Notes under the pieces: generated by a model
Seen by the model: only the letters and a program-made list of their open reading frames with translations
The model's database searches: none
Told to the model about the DNA's origin: nothing
Shown here: positions 11,193-22,448 of the stretch, one piece after another
Position numbering within the stretch: position 1 is the first letter of the stretch
Layout: each line of letters begins with the position of its first letter
Assembly (NCBI GenBank): GCA_019426215.1
Contig: CM033391.1
Span: forward strand, 13,690,708-13,754,707
Length of the DNA: 64,000 nucleotides
Source: Buddleja alternifolia
Taxonomy: Eukaryota; Streptophyta; Magnoliopsida; Lamiales; Scrophulariaceae
Reading direction: 5' to 3'
Program-made: the position numbers and the translations under genes

Positions 11193-11942
11193 AACTTGAC
11201 AAGTAGGGATCCGTTCCCAATGGGTCAATTAACCCATCTTTTGTATCTTTTAGTCGCCATGATGGCTTAGTCTAAGATGCCAATTTAAGTTTAGGTTAGT
11301 ACTTTGCCTACCATGCTTCTTTGAGATAACATTTACAACACATTCATTTCTCATGTTTAAATAATAGATGCCATTGACTAAAGTAGCAGTGCCAACAATA
11401 TTATCATTAAATAAAATGATGCAAGTACTGTCAATGAAATTAAAAACATAATTATTCATAATCAACATAGGAATTGAAATAATGTTCTTAAGCATGTTGT
11501 TAAAAACTAAAACATCCTCTAAATTTAAAACAAGTCCAGATGATAAACATAAAGAAGTTGATCCAATGCGAGAAGCCGCGACACTCTGCCCGCTGCCAAC
11601 ACTGATCAACACATCTCCATGCTCCAGCTTCCTACTTTGCTCGATATCCTGATTCATTATACAAATGTGAGCACTAGCTCCAAAATCAAGTATCCACGAA
11701 GTGGAAAATACAGTTATAGAACAATTGATTTCTAAAACAAAGAGTCTCATACCTGTAGTCTTGCTACGATTAGGACATTCCCTTCTCCAGTGGCCCAGCT
11801 CACCACAGAAGAGACACCTACTCGTTTCTCTGAGCACCTCTTTATGCTTCTTTTTCTTTCCTTTCTTGTTTCCTATTTCTCTTCTAGCTTTCATGGGTGC
11901 TTCTATTTTTCCTTTTCCTTTCCCATACTTGTAGACATCCAA
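11193..11942 (-). pseudogene. gag zinc knuckle, protease and pre-integrase region of Copia B
   Basis: An open stretch of 230 codons on the minus strand (11250-11942). A lysine-rich segment leads to the zinc knuckle CLFCGELGHWRREC (about 11777-11816; CX2CX4HX4C). A protease-like ILDFGASAHIC follows, where the catalytic triad reads D-F-G instead of D-S/T-G, and then the pre-integrase WHLRLSHHG. Reading frames break after LSHHGD, and the SINE-like ends of the solo LTR target follow at 11187-11192. The same unusual D-F-x protease occurs in Copia D, so it may be a family feature or shared decay. Confidence 0.78.
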
Positions 11943-12596
11943 TGGTACGTTCTCAAGGATGGAAATTGTATTCCCTTTTCTATTCTTCCTTATTTATCTT
12001 TGAACAATTTCGAGTTTGGTTGTCAGCCCAGCTAGTGAACCCTTGATATCGTTCATCTCCAAGTTCATGATGGAATAGTAAAAGAAATCAGGAAGCGACT
12101 GCAAATATGATATCAACTTAAATGTGAAGATCTATGTAGTAATCTAAACACTTTAAAAATTTTCCATTAAGGTCATCATCTTTAGTACATGATCTCCCAC
12201 ATTCTCATGTTCCCTCATTCTTTTTCTGAAGAGTTCTTTTGATATCAAATACCGAACGTTCTTACCGTTCTATCCAAACATTGAGTTAAGATGGAGTAGT
12301 ATGTCTCTTGCATTTTCCATCTTTTCATGAGAGCTTTGTAACTCACTGCACATTGAGCTTAACATGTATCCTCTACCTCGATGATTATCACAAACCCAGT
12401 CCATGTAGAGAATTCGAACCCTTTCATCCTCTAAAATACTTGGTACAGGAGGACGTTTGAGTTCTAGCACATACTCAATCGACTCACTACTTAAGACCAT
12501 CCTCAAGTTTGTGAGCCATTCTATGTAATTCAGTCCAGTTAGTGTGTATCTTTTTATCAAATCAGATAAGTGTTTGGGAGACATTGTGAGAGACAT
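11943..12596 (-). pseudogene. gag N-terminal region of Copia B
   Basis: The minus-strand ORF 12270-12596 starts MSLTMSPKHLSDLIKR. It has the Copia gag pattern NYIEWLTNLRMVL and a downstream DNHRGRGYMLSSMCSELQ segment, equivalent to gag of Copia D at about 60 kb. Between 12269 and 11943 the frame is broken. Gag forms the particle that packages element RNA. Confidence 0.68.
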
Positions 12597-14455
12597 AATA
12601 AGCTAATAACTGCAGAAAAGTAAAAAGACTTATTAGATTTTATTATAATTGTTGTTCCAAGTTTAAATTAAGGACTTTCAAAATAAACTTGGCTCTCACG
12701 ATATTTTTCGAAAATCCACACTCCCACTGAAGAATTCGTAAGTCATCGTTGGAAGGTTCGTAGTGGTGATTGATTTTTTTAACTAGATTAATAGGTTGCA
12801 ACCTTTTGCTGGTATTTGGCTAATTATTCTATTAAAGTGATGTCCAACATCAACCCATCAAATGGATGATTCAATCCTTTTGTCCATTATTCATCAAATC
12901 TCAACCTTTTAACAATCTTATTGATTTATGAATAATTTAACTTCAACCCACTGACAATATAGTCTAGCAATTGAATTTTACCTTGCAACCTTTTGCTGGT
13001 ATGTGGGGTGAAATTTGTTTCGACTAATGGCATTTCATGCACTTAGAAAAATTCAAAATATATTTCAATATATAACCCCCATTGCTTAGGGACGATATTA
13101 TATATTAAATATTATTTTTAATTTCTCCTAAGTTCAGTGGAGGACAGGATAATTAGTACCCTTTACTAACTTAATATTTTTCAAAGTGGGAAAATATAAA
13201 TTATTTATTAGGTCTCACTTTGCACATTAATCCATTTTATACTAAGCATACAAACATCGATTAAATAAAAAGAAAACAATCCTAGAAAGCTAACAACACA
13301 CGATTCATGGACCTTTTAATCCTAGATTGAGACAAGTCAATGTCTCAATCGCTAATAATAAAAAAAACTACACTAAAGCTTCTAAAGCTCCTTCTTGTAT
13401 CTCCTTGGGTCGACTTGGATTTCTCCTTGTGGCCTATTCTATTTCTAACTATTACAATTCAATATAATCAACCTATACAAAATTTCTATAGAAAGAAAAT
13501 AAAAATAGGCTCAAAATGGCCTTTACAACCCATCGAAAAGAAATACAAATTAAAACCGAGCCTAAGTCCATGAATCATGTCTCCCATCACATAACATGTC
13601 AAACATGATATATATCTCATAACGCACAAAAATCATATATGTGAATTTCTAATTAAATTCCAAATTCAATTATTATTTTTCATATTCTCGAGGAAATTAA
13701 ATTTATTTAATTCTATTCAAAAATTCAATTTTAATGAACTCCAATTAATTTTATATTAAAATTCAATTTTAATAAAAAAATTAATCTCTAAGTTTATTAA
13801 AATTAATTTCACAATAGAAAAAATCCAATTTAATTCAAAGTCCAACTTTAATTAGCATTAGATTAGATGAAGTTAAAAGGCCTTTATTAAATAAATTATA
13901 TTATTTATTTTTGAATTAAAATTCAATTTTAATCAAAAACTAAATAAATATATATTTAATAAATGACCTGGGTCACCCACGGGTCGACCTGGGTCGGGTT
14001 TATTTAACCCGTGTGTTAGAAACACACGGATGGGCTCGCAGTGTGACCTAATTGCACCGCAGCTGGGCTGCCGTGTGATTGGGCTTGCGCAGCGAGCCTA
14101 GGTTTTACAACCCATCTTTCTTGACAGCCCAGATGTCGGGAAAGATGTGCGAGCCCATCTCGCTATTGTGCGCCCATGGGCCCAACCTGTGCGCACACAG
14201 CAGCGCCGTTTCGCCTGTGGCATAGCCACCACGGCGACGGGTTGGTGCTGAAATTTCCAATTTTATTTTCATCACATAAACTTACATAAAACTCAACTTT
14301 TATTAATTTTTAACGAATGAAAAATAAATAAAATCCTCAAGAACACAAAAAAAATGTGAAATCCACATATCTAATTATGCATCGCGAAAAACTGTAAATC
14401 ATGCATCTAATCACATATTTACACATAAACTACATACGCCGAACCCCGCAATTTA
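12597..14455 (-). other. Long 5' leader of Copia B
   Basis: About 1.86 kb lies between the primer site and gag and has no credible ORF. A phrase GCAACCTTTTGCTGGTAT appears twice (about 12799 and 12987), and equivalent sequence lies in the leader of Copia D near 60.5 kb. A GC-rich block (about 13970-14240) contrasts with the AT-rich rest and has a counterpart at 62.0-62.2 kb. Confidence 0.6.
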
Positions 14456-14467
14456 GCTCTGATACCA
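14456..14467 (-). other. Primer binding site of Copia B
   Basis: The minus strand reads TGGTATCAGAGC one base inside the 5' LTR. This is complementary to the 3' end of initiator methionine tRNA, the usual Copia primer. Confidence 0.85.
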
Positions 14468-14468
14468 C

Positions 14469-16046
14469 TGTTGGGAAAAACTATCCCAACGCAGCAGAAA
14501 CGGTATTTTAAAATTTTATTTGAATTTTTCCATAACAGGATCAATCCCGGAGTTTTATCAGATGTATGTACGATAAGGAAATAGACACTTTACCCTTGAA
14601 GCGAAGTGGTTGGAGAAACTCAAGCTTTCAACTTCTTCAACTTCTTCGCAAAATAATTCGGCCGAATTCTTGATAATCCGAGCAGTCCAAAAGTGTTATC
14701 TCTAAATTGTCTCGCCGAAAAAACTTGATTGAAAATTCTCCTTCTTCTTGGCACTATGGCCAACGGCTAGGGAGAAAAGGAGGGGAGGAATTTTTGTCTA
14801 GTGGCTTAGTGTTAATTGAAACTTATGACCTAGGTATTAACTAATGTGATATATTTATATCACTTAATTTATTACCTTAGGCTCAAATTGGCCCATGTAG
14901 GACGCCTAGTGGCCGCCCCTACTCGGTCTTGGTGTGCCTCTTGATGCACCAATTTGAGCTCGGTCCAATCTATTATTTAATTAATTAATTCAATCCAATT
15001 AAATAATCTAATTAAATAATAGATAGGATATTTAATTATTTTTATTTCTTCAAGAAATAATTAATTAAATTATAAATGAATTAACTTATTTCTTTAAATA
15101 ATTAATTCTATTTAATTAATTTTAAGTATCGAATAATTAAAATATTACCACAAGAAATATTCCATATTTTCTATCGATTTTTTCTTTTTAAGCGTGACTC
15201 TTTAGGTTCATCTATAATTGGCAATGGAAGGATTCCATTGAATGTGTGTCCCACCTAGCCAGTCAAGTGGTCCACATTGTTACCCAAATAAGCGGTCCCG
15301 GTTAAGTGAGAGTCATGGTTTTAGGTCAAACTCACTAACTTGACTCTATGCTATATTTATAATAAGTCTAGATCACTTTGGCCAAAGACTTTAAGATCTA
15401 ACTTACTTATATATGCATAGGATAATTCCTCGTTCACCTTCGAAGGAACGAATCTCATCTTGGATATCAGTTAAAACTACTACTTGCCCATTACGTTGCA
15501 GTTCGAGGTTGACCCCACCGAAGGGTGAATTGGGTCTAACTACTCTAATGAAAAACATAATGTCACAAGTATATCTTCAACTCGATTCCTCGAGTCTAAA
15601 GTTCAGACACACCTATTATAATTTAATCAATTCTGTCATTGATTGTCAAAGAGTGAAAACCCATGTAACATAATCGATGCGAGTCATGTCTGAGTGCCAC
15701 TATCTCCATCAGTGCACCTATGATACGATTTTTTCACTACTTTCTAGTGATTGACGGGCACCTTTCTCGTCAAAACTCACATGATACAAGTCTTCATGAT
15801 TTTCAACGCCCAATTGAGAATCATTGACTTGCAGACTATTTTAGTACACAAGTATCAAACTTCTCTAGTGCCTCAGAGAGTTAACTCTTGTGTTCATAGA
15901 CTTATAGATGATTACAATATGTAAATGTCAATATAACAGTAAACAACTAATTATCTTTTTATTGGTAGAATAAGAAACAATTACAATTTAATAATGTTCT
16001 TACATTCTCTAATCCTCTAATGGCATTTGAGGTCATTAACCTAACA
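14469..16046 (-). repeat. 5' LTR of Copia B
   Basis: This is the partner of 5060-6682. It begins TGTTGGG directly after the tRNA primer site and ends CCTAACA directly before the GTCAA target duplication. The short ORFs in this repeat are not genes. Confidence 0.88.
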
Positions 16047-16646
16047 GTCAACATCACCCTTGCCTACTATGTTCAAGGTTTAGTCACCTAGATAAATCTT
16101 TACAAACTCACCGGAAACATAGTTGGCCAACATTCTTTCCCCCGATGTAGAGTGATGGGAGGCACCTAAGTCCAAAATTCAAGTACCCCTTAGATCCTCG
16201 GTACAACTTACCAAAACATCATCATGATCCTACGTCATGGTACTTACGGATCCCTCATCTGACTTTTTCTTCGTATCTTTCTTTGGCTCTTTGCACTTAT
16301 TTTGGTAGTGCCCGAATTTTTTGCAATTAAAACATTTCACGTTTTCCTTGCGTTTTCCCTCCTGCGAATGTCCTCGCTCAGAATCATATCCCGAATTTCT
16401 TGGAGTTTCAGAGTCTTATTCCCAGAAGAACTACTTACCGCAGTCACAGTTGCACTCCAACTATTAGCAAGGATGAAAGTAGGATTAAAGCTTGGATCTC
16501 ATCATCGAATGTGATTTCTATCGAACTCAACTAAGTCAAAATCGCATCGAATTCATTGATGTGATCCATCACAGATCCACCTCCACCCATCCTCAAATTA
16601 AATAATCTACGCATCATACCTTGTTCGAGGTGGATTGTTTCTCGTA
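16047..16646 (-). pseudogene. gag and protease-region remnant of Copia A
   Basis: On the minus strand this reads from gag MYEKQSTSNKV (about 16646) through RRLFNLRMGGG and HINEFDAIL, to a zinc knuckle CFNCKKFGHYQNKC (about 16292-16340; CX2CX4HX4C, nucleic-acid binding) and a protease-like stretch ILDLGASHH (about 16150-16190). A frameshift follows NKV, and stop codons interrupt the protease region. The protease resembles the Copia aspartic protease, but the usual D-S/T-G reads D-L-G. It is cut at 16047 by insertion of element B and resumes at 5059. Confidence 0.7.
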
Positions 16647-16935
16647 CATACAAGATAGGACTAAAAAACATGCCAAACACTCCAAATTCCAAAAACAAAC
16701 AAAAAATGTGCTTGCAGCGCTGCTGGCGTGCCTGGGCGCCATAAAGTGGCGCTTGGTCGCCATCATGGCTGCTCTATGCCATTTTATGGCTTTGGGGCGA
16801 GGCACTACGTGAGCTTGTGCTCCCTGGCTCCGTTTTTTTTACTCTTTACTATCCTTTCGCATCCCGGTCATCCCCGGCCCTTCTTGGCTCCTCTTCTTGA
16901 CCCAATGTTGATCCGACTCCACAAAACTCCCATCA
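16647..16935 (-). repeat. Truncated 5' LTR of Copia A
   Basis: Only the beginning of the LTR (minus-strand TGATGGGAGTTTTGTGGAG) is left. At CATACAAGATAGGACT (16647-16662) it runs straight into gag coding sequence (MYEKQSTSNKV), so the rest of the LTR, the primer binding site and the gag start are gone. The retained middle part has the same GGCGCC-rich character as the LTR of element H at 33.3 kb, which marks A and H as one family. Confidence 0.65.
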
Positions 16936-16940
16936 CTTCA

Positions 16941-18435
16941 AACATATTTATTTTGATTGTTCCAACTTCACGTAGTCGGGACCCAATGTGAGAGCAATGC
17001 ATACAAGAGAACACTCGATGGACAAGTGGTACGGGGCAGGGACTCAACATGTGAGCGGTATGTTAAGATGTGATGGACAAGTGATGCATGCTAAATACAT
17101 GATAGACACAACGAATGCGAGAACATAGAAGCGGACACTGGGTCATGTATAGGACTCATACGAGTCTTTAGGAAGCCATATCCAAGGAAACTGCTCCTCA
17201 CATGACACAAAGGAAGACTGGTTGTAGCCTGTAGGGAGCAATTTTTTTAAAAAAAAACAGGTGTTCTGTTGTGATTGGCTTGACTCTAGGATTGAGAGTG
17301 TCCCCTTCACCATTTCAGATTATAGGTCAATAGTAGGTTAGTCGTGTACGTTTTTCATAGTGCAGAGCGTGCAAGTTTGGATTCCATTGCAATTAATATA
17401 TTCAGTATTAATGTAAGTAGGGGTGACACGGTCAGTTTCGGGCGGTTTTACCAAAAAACTTGTCTTCCACCTGATATGTGCGAGATGACAAAATAGCAAA
17501 TCGAAACCCTATAATTATTCTTCTAAACCGAGCAGTTCGGGCAAGTCTGGTTAATTGTATTTAGCAGGCGGATGGGCGGATTATCTAATTATAATTATAG
17601 TTTTTACAAATTACTTTTCATTACAACTAGTAAATAAGAAACTAAATAATATACTTGTTGTACATTTTACTAAAAAATTTGAGTTGATGAGAAATACAAA
17701 AATAAGTTGTGATATTAAATAAAAATCATATTATCATGATTTGTAACTAGTGAAAACTTTAAAATCTTAATAAAACTAAATTATTTTATAAATTTATCAT
17801 CAAAATATACATATAAACATTAGTTCAAATCAAGTAAAAACAAGTGCTCAAAACGAGCCAATTTATTTGCTCAAATAAAAAATAAAATGTGTTACATGAA
17901 TATGAATAAAATCTCTGATGCTGTTCAAAATTTACACCAAGAAAACGTATAAATCGAAATGCGATTTATACTCTAAAACTACTACGAAATAATATGCTAG
18001 AATATATGATTTATATTTAAACTCAAAAGATGAAGATTGCCCTTTTTATTCACTTTTCTTGAGAGAGAATACAAGTACTTAGTGAATATTAAAAAGTAAT
18101 GTAAAGAATACATGAAAATGACTTAAATCTTCTTAAATATGGTCTAAGTAACTGATTTTCCTCTCATTTGGTGGTGTTGGGCGTTTTTTGTGTAGCGGGA
18201 AAGATATGAAGATCATATCCCCAATTTTAGGGGATAGCGGTTGGACTTTGACTTGGTCCAACCTTATCCTATAGTCAGTTGTCCCTTTTGAGACTTCCTC
18301 CCGTCTTCTAGCTATCCACGTTCCAGCTATATATCCATTTAATTCTCCTACTAGCTTGACGTAGGAGCTTCCACGTAGCTTATGCTTTCTATTCCTCTTG
18401 ATGAGCTTTGATCTTGATTTTTCCTTAGATGTCCA
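16941..18435. other. Unassigned spacer between Copia A and the CACTA-like element
   Basis: No gene is recognised. Near 17413-17590 lies GC-richer text (GGGGTGACACGGTC, CAGTTCGGGCAAG) with a loose counterpart at 20900-21090 on the other side of the CACTA-like element, so an older hAT-like element may surround it. A minus-strand ORF at 18133-18495 has a basic, weakly transposase-like composition, but I could not recognise a family. Confidence 0.35.
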
Positions 18436-19070
18436 CACTATAAAAAAATAATACATTAATGACAAAATATCAAGTGACAATGTCAAAATTATCACTAATT
18501 ATAAATTTTTAGTGACAAGAATTTTTATTTTGTCACAAAAATAGGTTTTACATGTTTAGGGTCAAGATCTAATACATACCCTATATTAGATAAGATATAA
18601 GACCCAATTTACACCATTGGATCCATTAAATCCAACAGTCCAAAAAGGAATAAAAAAACAAGTGGGAAAATTGATTCTAATTGGATCAAGGGTATACTAG
18701 TCAAATGATGTCATTTTTCAAAGCCCACAAACCCGCCTCTCAGAAACTGTAATATCTTTTTCATCGTCTTCTCTCTCAAATCTTCTCTGGTCTTTCATTG
18801 ATTCTCTTCTCTTCTCTCTCTCTCTCTCTCTTTTTTTTTTCTTTTTCAATTGTTCATGACGAATCAGGTTACTGTAGATAAAATTATAACACTTCGAATG
18901 TTGCATAAGGAAAAGAGAAACCCAACCTCTTTGCCGGTGTCTTTCCGAAAATCGATCGAATGTTGAATGGGGTCCAATAATGTGTTTTTGTTGATTTAGT
19001 ATGCATATTTGTGTAATAGATGTTGTATATTGTTAAATTAGTTGGTGTATTTGTAACTTTATGATGTATA

Positions 19071-19265
19071 AAAACACACTGTATAATGTGTTATAACATA
19101 CTGTATAATAGCTTATAAGATACTATATAATGGTTTATAATATTATAACTAAACAATGTATAAACACACACACTGTATAATATGTTATAAAATACTATAT
19201 AATGTGTTATAACATACTGTATAATGTCTTATAAGATACTGTATAATTGTTTATAAGATTGTAAA
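19071..19265. repeat. AT-rich minisatellite, left block
   Basis: Degenerate repeats of a phrase like ACTGTATAATGTGTTATAA, with variants TATAATAGCTTATAAGATA and TATAATGGTTTATAAGATT arranged in a higher-order unit of roughly 110 bases. Confidence 0.75.
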
Positions 19266-19282
19266 CTATTTCATAGTGCAAG

Positions 19283-19285
<3 letters not shown>

Positions 19286-19317
<32 letters not shown>
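19286..19317. repeat. (AT)n microsatellite
   Basis: A run of AT dinucleotides directly right of the left minisatellite block. Confidence 0.85.
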
Positions 19318-19318
<1 letters not shown>

Positions 19319-19457
19319 TATGACTGACGGAAAGCAAGAGATTTAAAACCTGTACCTACCAGTTGAGGAATTTCTTAAAGCTTATGATTGTGTAGAGTGT
19401 AGATGTTGGGCTGCCACATTTACAACATTCTTCTGTAGTCAACCTTTGACAGTTAAC

Positions 19458-19739
19458 CTACAAAAACCCGAGTCCATCTCCATTCAAATCATCATCTCCC
19501 ATAATCGGGCAATTACTGGCTTCATGCCCAAATTGCCCACAGCAAGGCACTGGACAATGCCTTCTCTTCCTGTACATGTCCAATTCATCTCTTGCTCTTC
19601 TATGTTTCAGCTTGGCAAAAGCTAAAAATTCATGAGGATTCCCACTGAAACTTTGAGCAATACTATCAGAATCTTCAACTTCTGGAAGAATCAGAGAACC
19701 GGACGGGTTCAATTCAACTATTGGAAATAAAACACACAC
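19458..19739 (-). CDS. Zinc-knuckle-like ORF inside the CACTA-like element
   Basis: A 93-codon minus-strand ORF, not recognised. It has protein-like composition in very AT-rich surroundings: LPEVEDSDSIAQSF, then KHRRARDELDMYRKRRH, then CPVPCCGQFGHEASNC. The last has the GxFGHxxxxC shape of a CCHC zinc knuckle but lacks the usual first cysteine spacing (C-x4-C-x4-H-x4-C). The first codons run out of the adjoining minisatellite, so the annotated start is probably not real. It may be an exon or gene piece captured by the transposon, or a remnant of an element protein. Confidence 0.35.
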   Translation of the reverse strand: MCVLFPIVELNPSGSLILPEVEDSDSIAQSFSGNPHEFLAFAKLKHRRARDELDMYRKRRHCPVPCCGQFGHEASNCPIMGDDDLNGDGLGFL

Positions 19740-20058
19740 TGTATAATGTGTTATAATATACTGTATAATGTGTTATAACATACTGTATAATAACTTATAA
19801 GATACCGTATAATGGTTTATAAGATTGTAACTGAAAACACACACTATATAATGTGTTGTAATATACTGTATAATGTGTTATAGCATACTATATTATAGCT
19901 TATAAGATAATGTACAATGGTTTATAAGATTGTAACTGAACAATGTATAAACACACACTTTATAATGTGTTATAATATACTGTATAATGTGTTATAACAT
20001 ACTGTATAATAGCTTATAAGATAATGTATAATGGTTTATAAGATTGTAACTGAACAAT
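19731..20058. repeat. AT-rich minisatellite, right block
   Basis: The same higher-order unit as at 19071-19265, here about three times. The zinc-knuckle-like stretch lies between the two blocks, as if inserted into one array or flanked by expansion on both sides. Confidence 0.75.
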
Positions 20059-20726
20059 GATTCCGAGCTGAAATTGCCGATGATGAATTGATGATATATG
20101 AATTGAATATGAATATAAGGTTTTCTGTATCAATCGTAACTTTCTGGGAGCTGAAATTGGAAGGAATAATTAAAAAGGGAAGAGGAATCTGTTATTGCAT
20201 ATAATAAGGGATTTGATTTTGATCCTGCATATTATTTGCATGGGTTTGTTAGACCTATTGACTAAAATGCCCCTATCATCATTAAATTAAAGATTAAAAC
20301 CGAAATAATGGTTGTAATTATGGACCTTGGGATCTAATGGTTTAAATGGTCTAGATCGGGTCTTATATCTTACCTAAAGTATAGGGATGTATTTGATCCA
20401 TACCCTACATGTTTAATAGTGACAAAATTTATATAGAAGTTGTCACTTTTGACAGTTAGTGATAAGGAAATTGTTGTCACTATTGACAATTAGTGACACA
20501 CTTTTAATGATAACTTAATGACAACAATTATAGTTGTCACTCTATTTGTGTTGTCACTATACATGTATCACTAATTGTCAATAGTGACAACTTTAGAAAA
20601 ACTCTTGTCACTAAACATTCTTATAGTGGCAAAGTAAACATTCTTGTCACTTATTCTTTATATCTAGTGACAATTTTAACATTATCACTTCAAATTTTGT
20701 CACTAGTATTACTTTTTGTTGTATTG

Positions 20727-22440
20727 TCAATTGTTTCGTTGGCCCAGATAATTGATGTTTCTTGGGGCCCAATTCGCACGTAAGCTCAAATAACAAGTAT
20801 GATTTTTATGGGCGTATCAATCTCTATTATTAGAGAGTATATATGCATATATAGTTTTCAAATTTTAGTGCTAATTTTTAACTATATACATATACTTGTG
20901 ACGTATATAATTAGCAGTCGGGTTAGGCGAGTTATAATTATTAAACCTACCATCCGACCTGAAAATGGTGGGTTGCAATATTTTCAATCCGCCACTATTA
21001 TATTAGTAATTCTAAACCGGTGATCTTCTGAAAGATCGGCTCGGTATAAGCAGTTCAAGCGAATTGTGGGAGTTTATGTACACCCGAAAATCTAAGGTTA
21101 GTTTTGGCTGTAATTTTTTTGTGTTCCTCGTTTATTTCTACAGATTGTGTGTAGATTGGTAGGAATTATCTTGAATTCACTCAAACTCCTTCATATGCAA
21201 GTTTTGGTTAGGAAATTAGGAAGTCTGACTAGCTTTTGTGAGCAAAACAAGTCACTTTAGGGGTAACAATTCAGAACCAAGAATCACTCTGTGACAAACT
21301 GATAATACAGATGAAAGTGTTTTTGTCTGTCTCCTTTTTTTCTTTTTTTTGGAATCTTTGTCTAAATAATGCTTTAGATGAGGTTTTTGGCAAAAAAGTC
21401 AAAATTTAATAGGGAAGTAGATGTCAAATACAAAACTTTAGGAAAATAGGTACAGATGTTCCTATATTCCAATAAATTAGTTTTGTTGGAAAAGTCTTGT
21501 TTACTACACATTTCAAATTGAAGTGTTTAATTGGAAAACCGAAAAATTTAGGCCAAAACCAATACAAGTGAATTATTTCGAGGGTAGAAAAAGTATTATT
21601 TGGTGTTTGGTAATCTGGCAATGTTTGATTGAAATGATTAGGTAGGATTCTTCGCTTAAAAGATAAAAGAGACTGCATAATTGTCCAACTATGATCATCT
21701 TCATTCATGTTGATATCCCCCAAAGCCTTTTATATTAGGAATTAATTACGGTATTAGTTATTGCAAAAATTGCATAAGTTGTTTTGGTTCCCATAGGAAT
21801 GACCTTTCCTTTTAAGCGGATTAACTAAAGTGCCCGCGAGACGTCTTTAATAACACCAATGAGGAAAACAAATTTAAGGCGACATGCAGTGTTTTGTTAA
21901 GCGAAGTGTGAATATATGTCTTATTTAAAAAAAATGACAATGTATTTTTCATTTAATTTTAATAAATTAATTTTCATGCAGCGATATAATTGCGATGAGC
22001 TGATTGTTTTGGAGTGTCATTACGGGCCTCCCCTTCTCAGCTCGTATCATGACAAACTTCTTACAATTAATTAAGACCACACGGGAAAAAGAAAAATTAA
22101 AATAAAGAACACTAAAAATATATAGTGACAAAAAATTCATGCCCAATAAGCCAAAAAAACAAAACATGCTTCTTCTTGAAGATTGCATATGGTCGTAGCT
22201 TGGGTATGAAACTACATAGGAGAAAAATTATTATTGATGATCATATAAATTAGTATGTAAGACTGTGTTTTCATGATCACTTAAAGTGTGCCATTCACTC
22301 TTGCGAGACAAATGAAATTCTTTACGGCGTTCTGTAATGAGTTCGGCCAACTATATAGATATATAGTTGCTTGTTATAAATTCCAGAATTTTTCCATTTT
22401 CATCATATTGGAATATCAATTAATTATAACATACAGTGTC
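20727..22440. other. Unassigned AT-rich spacer
   Basis: No convincing gene. ORFs at 21424-21723 and 21967-22188 (minus) have no recognisable motifs and skewed Phe/Leu content typical of chance ORFs in AT-rich DNA. Confidence 0.4.
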
Positions 22441-22448
22441 ATCGTATC

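Larger units (their letters stand above)
5060..16046 (-). mobile_element. Copia LTR retrotransposon B, inserted in A
   Basis: An 11-kb Copia element on the minus strand. A perfect target duplication GTCAA lies at 5055-5059 and 16047-16051. The LTRs run 5060-6682 (3') and 14469-16046 (5') with TG...CA ends. The primer binding site complementary to initiator-Met tRNA lies at 14456-14467, next to the right LTR, and a polypurine tract at 6683-6694, next to the left LTR; together they fix the orientation. The internal order is leader, gag, zinc knuckle, protease, integrase, RT, RNase H, all with stops and frameshifts. A 2-kb solo LTR (C) sits inside. The LTRs differ by substitutions and two sizeable indels, so this is an old insertion. 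Confidence 0.9.
4336..16935 (-). mobile_element. Copia LTR retrotransposon A, outermost host of the first nest
   Basis: A degenerate Copia element on the minus strand that has been split by element B. The outer limits are set by a perfect 5-base target duplication CTTCA at 4331-4335 and 16936-16940. The left (3') LTR runs 4336-4664 and is followed by a polypurine tract, seen as ATCTCCCACTTGG on the plus strand at 4665-4677. The right (5') LTR survives only as 16647-16935 and is fused directly to gag. Remaining coding sequence is a gag zinc knuckle and a protease-region fragment. Integrase, reverse transcriptase and RNase H are missing between about 4680 and 4960, so A was already internally deleted and non-autonomous. 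Confidence 0.82.
18436..20726. mobile_element. Non-autonomous CACTA-like DNA transposon with long terminal inverted repeats
   Basis: The left end is CACTATAAAAAAATAATAC. The complement of the right end is CAATACAACAAAAAGTAATAC, so the right terminus has decayed from TAGTG to TATTG. The inverted repeats continue for several hundred bases, to roughly 18710 and 20270, with many subterminal GTGACAA / TTGTCAC words in both orientations; such words are typical transposase-binding repeats of CACTA (En/Spm) elements. Flanking triplets are CCA and TCA, a near match to the expected 3-base duplication. The 2.3-kb body has no transposase. It carries minisatellite blocks, a CT-rich tract (18808-18828) and one zinc-knuckle-like ORF. 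Confidence 0.68.

Noticed and set aside
18133..18495. 120-codon minus-strand ORF with basic stretch, possible transposase piece
   Set aside because: It crosses the CACTA-like terminus and has no clear domain; the resemblance to plant transposase tails was too weak.
17413..21090. Possible larger hAT-like element around the CACTA-like element
   Set aside because: Only loose similarity between the two ends and no target duplication could be shown; kept as a remark in the spacer entry.
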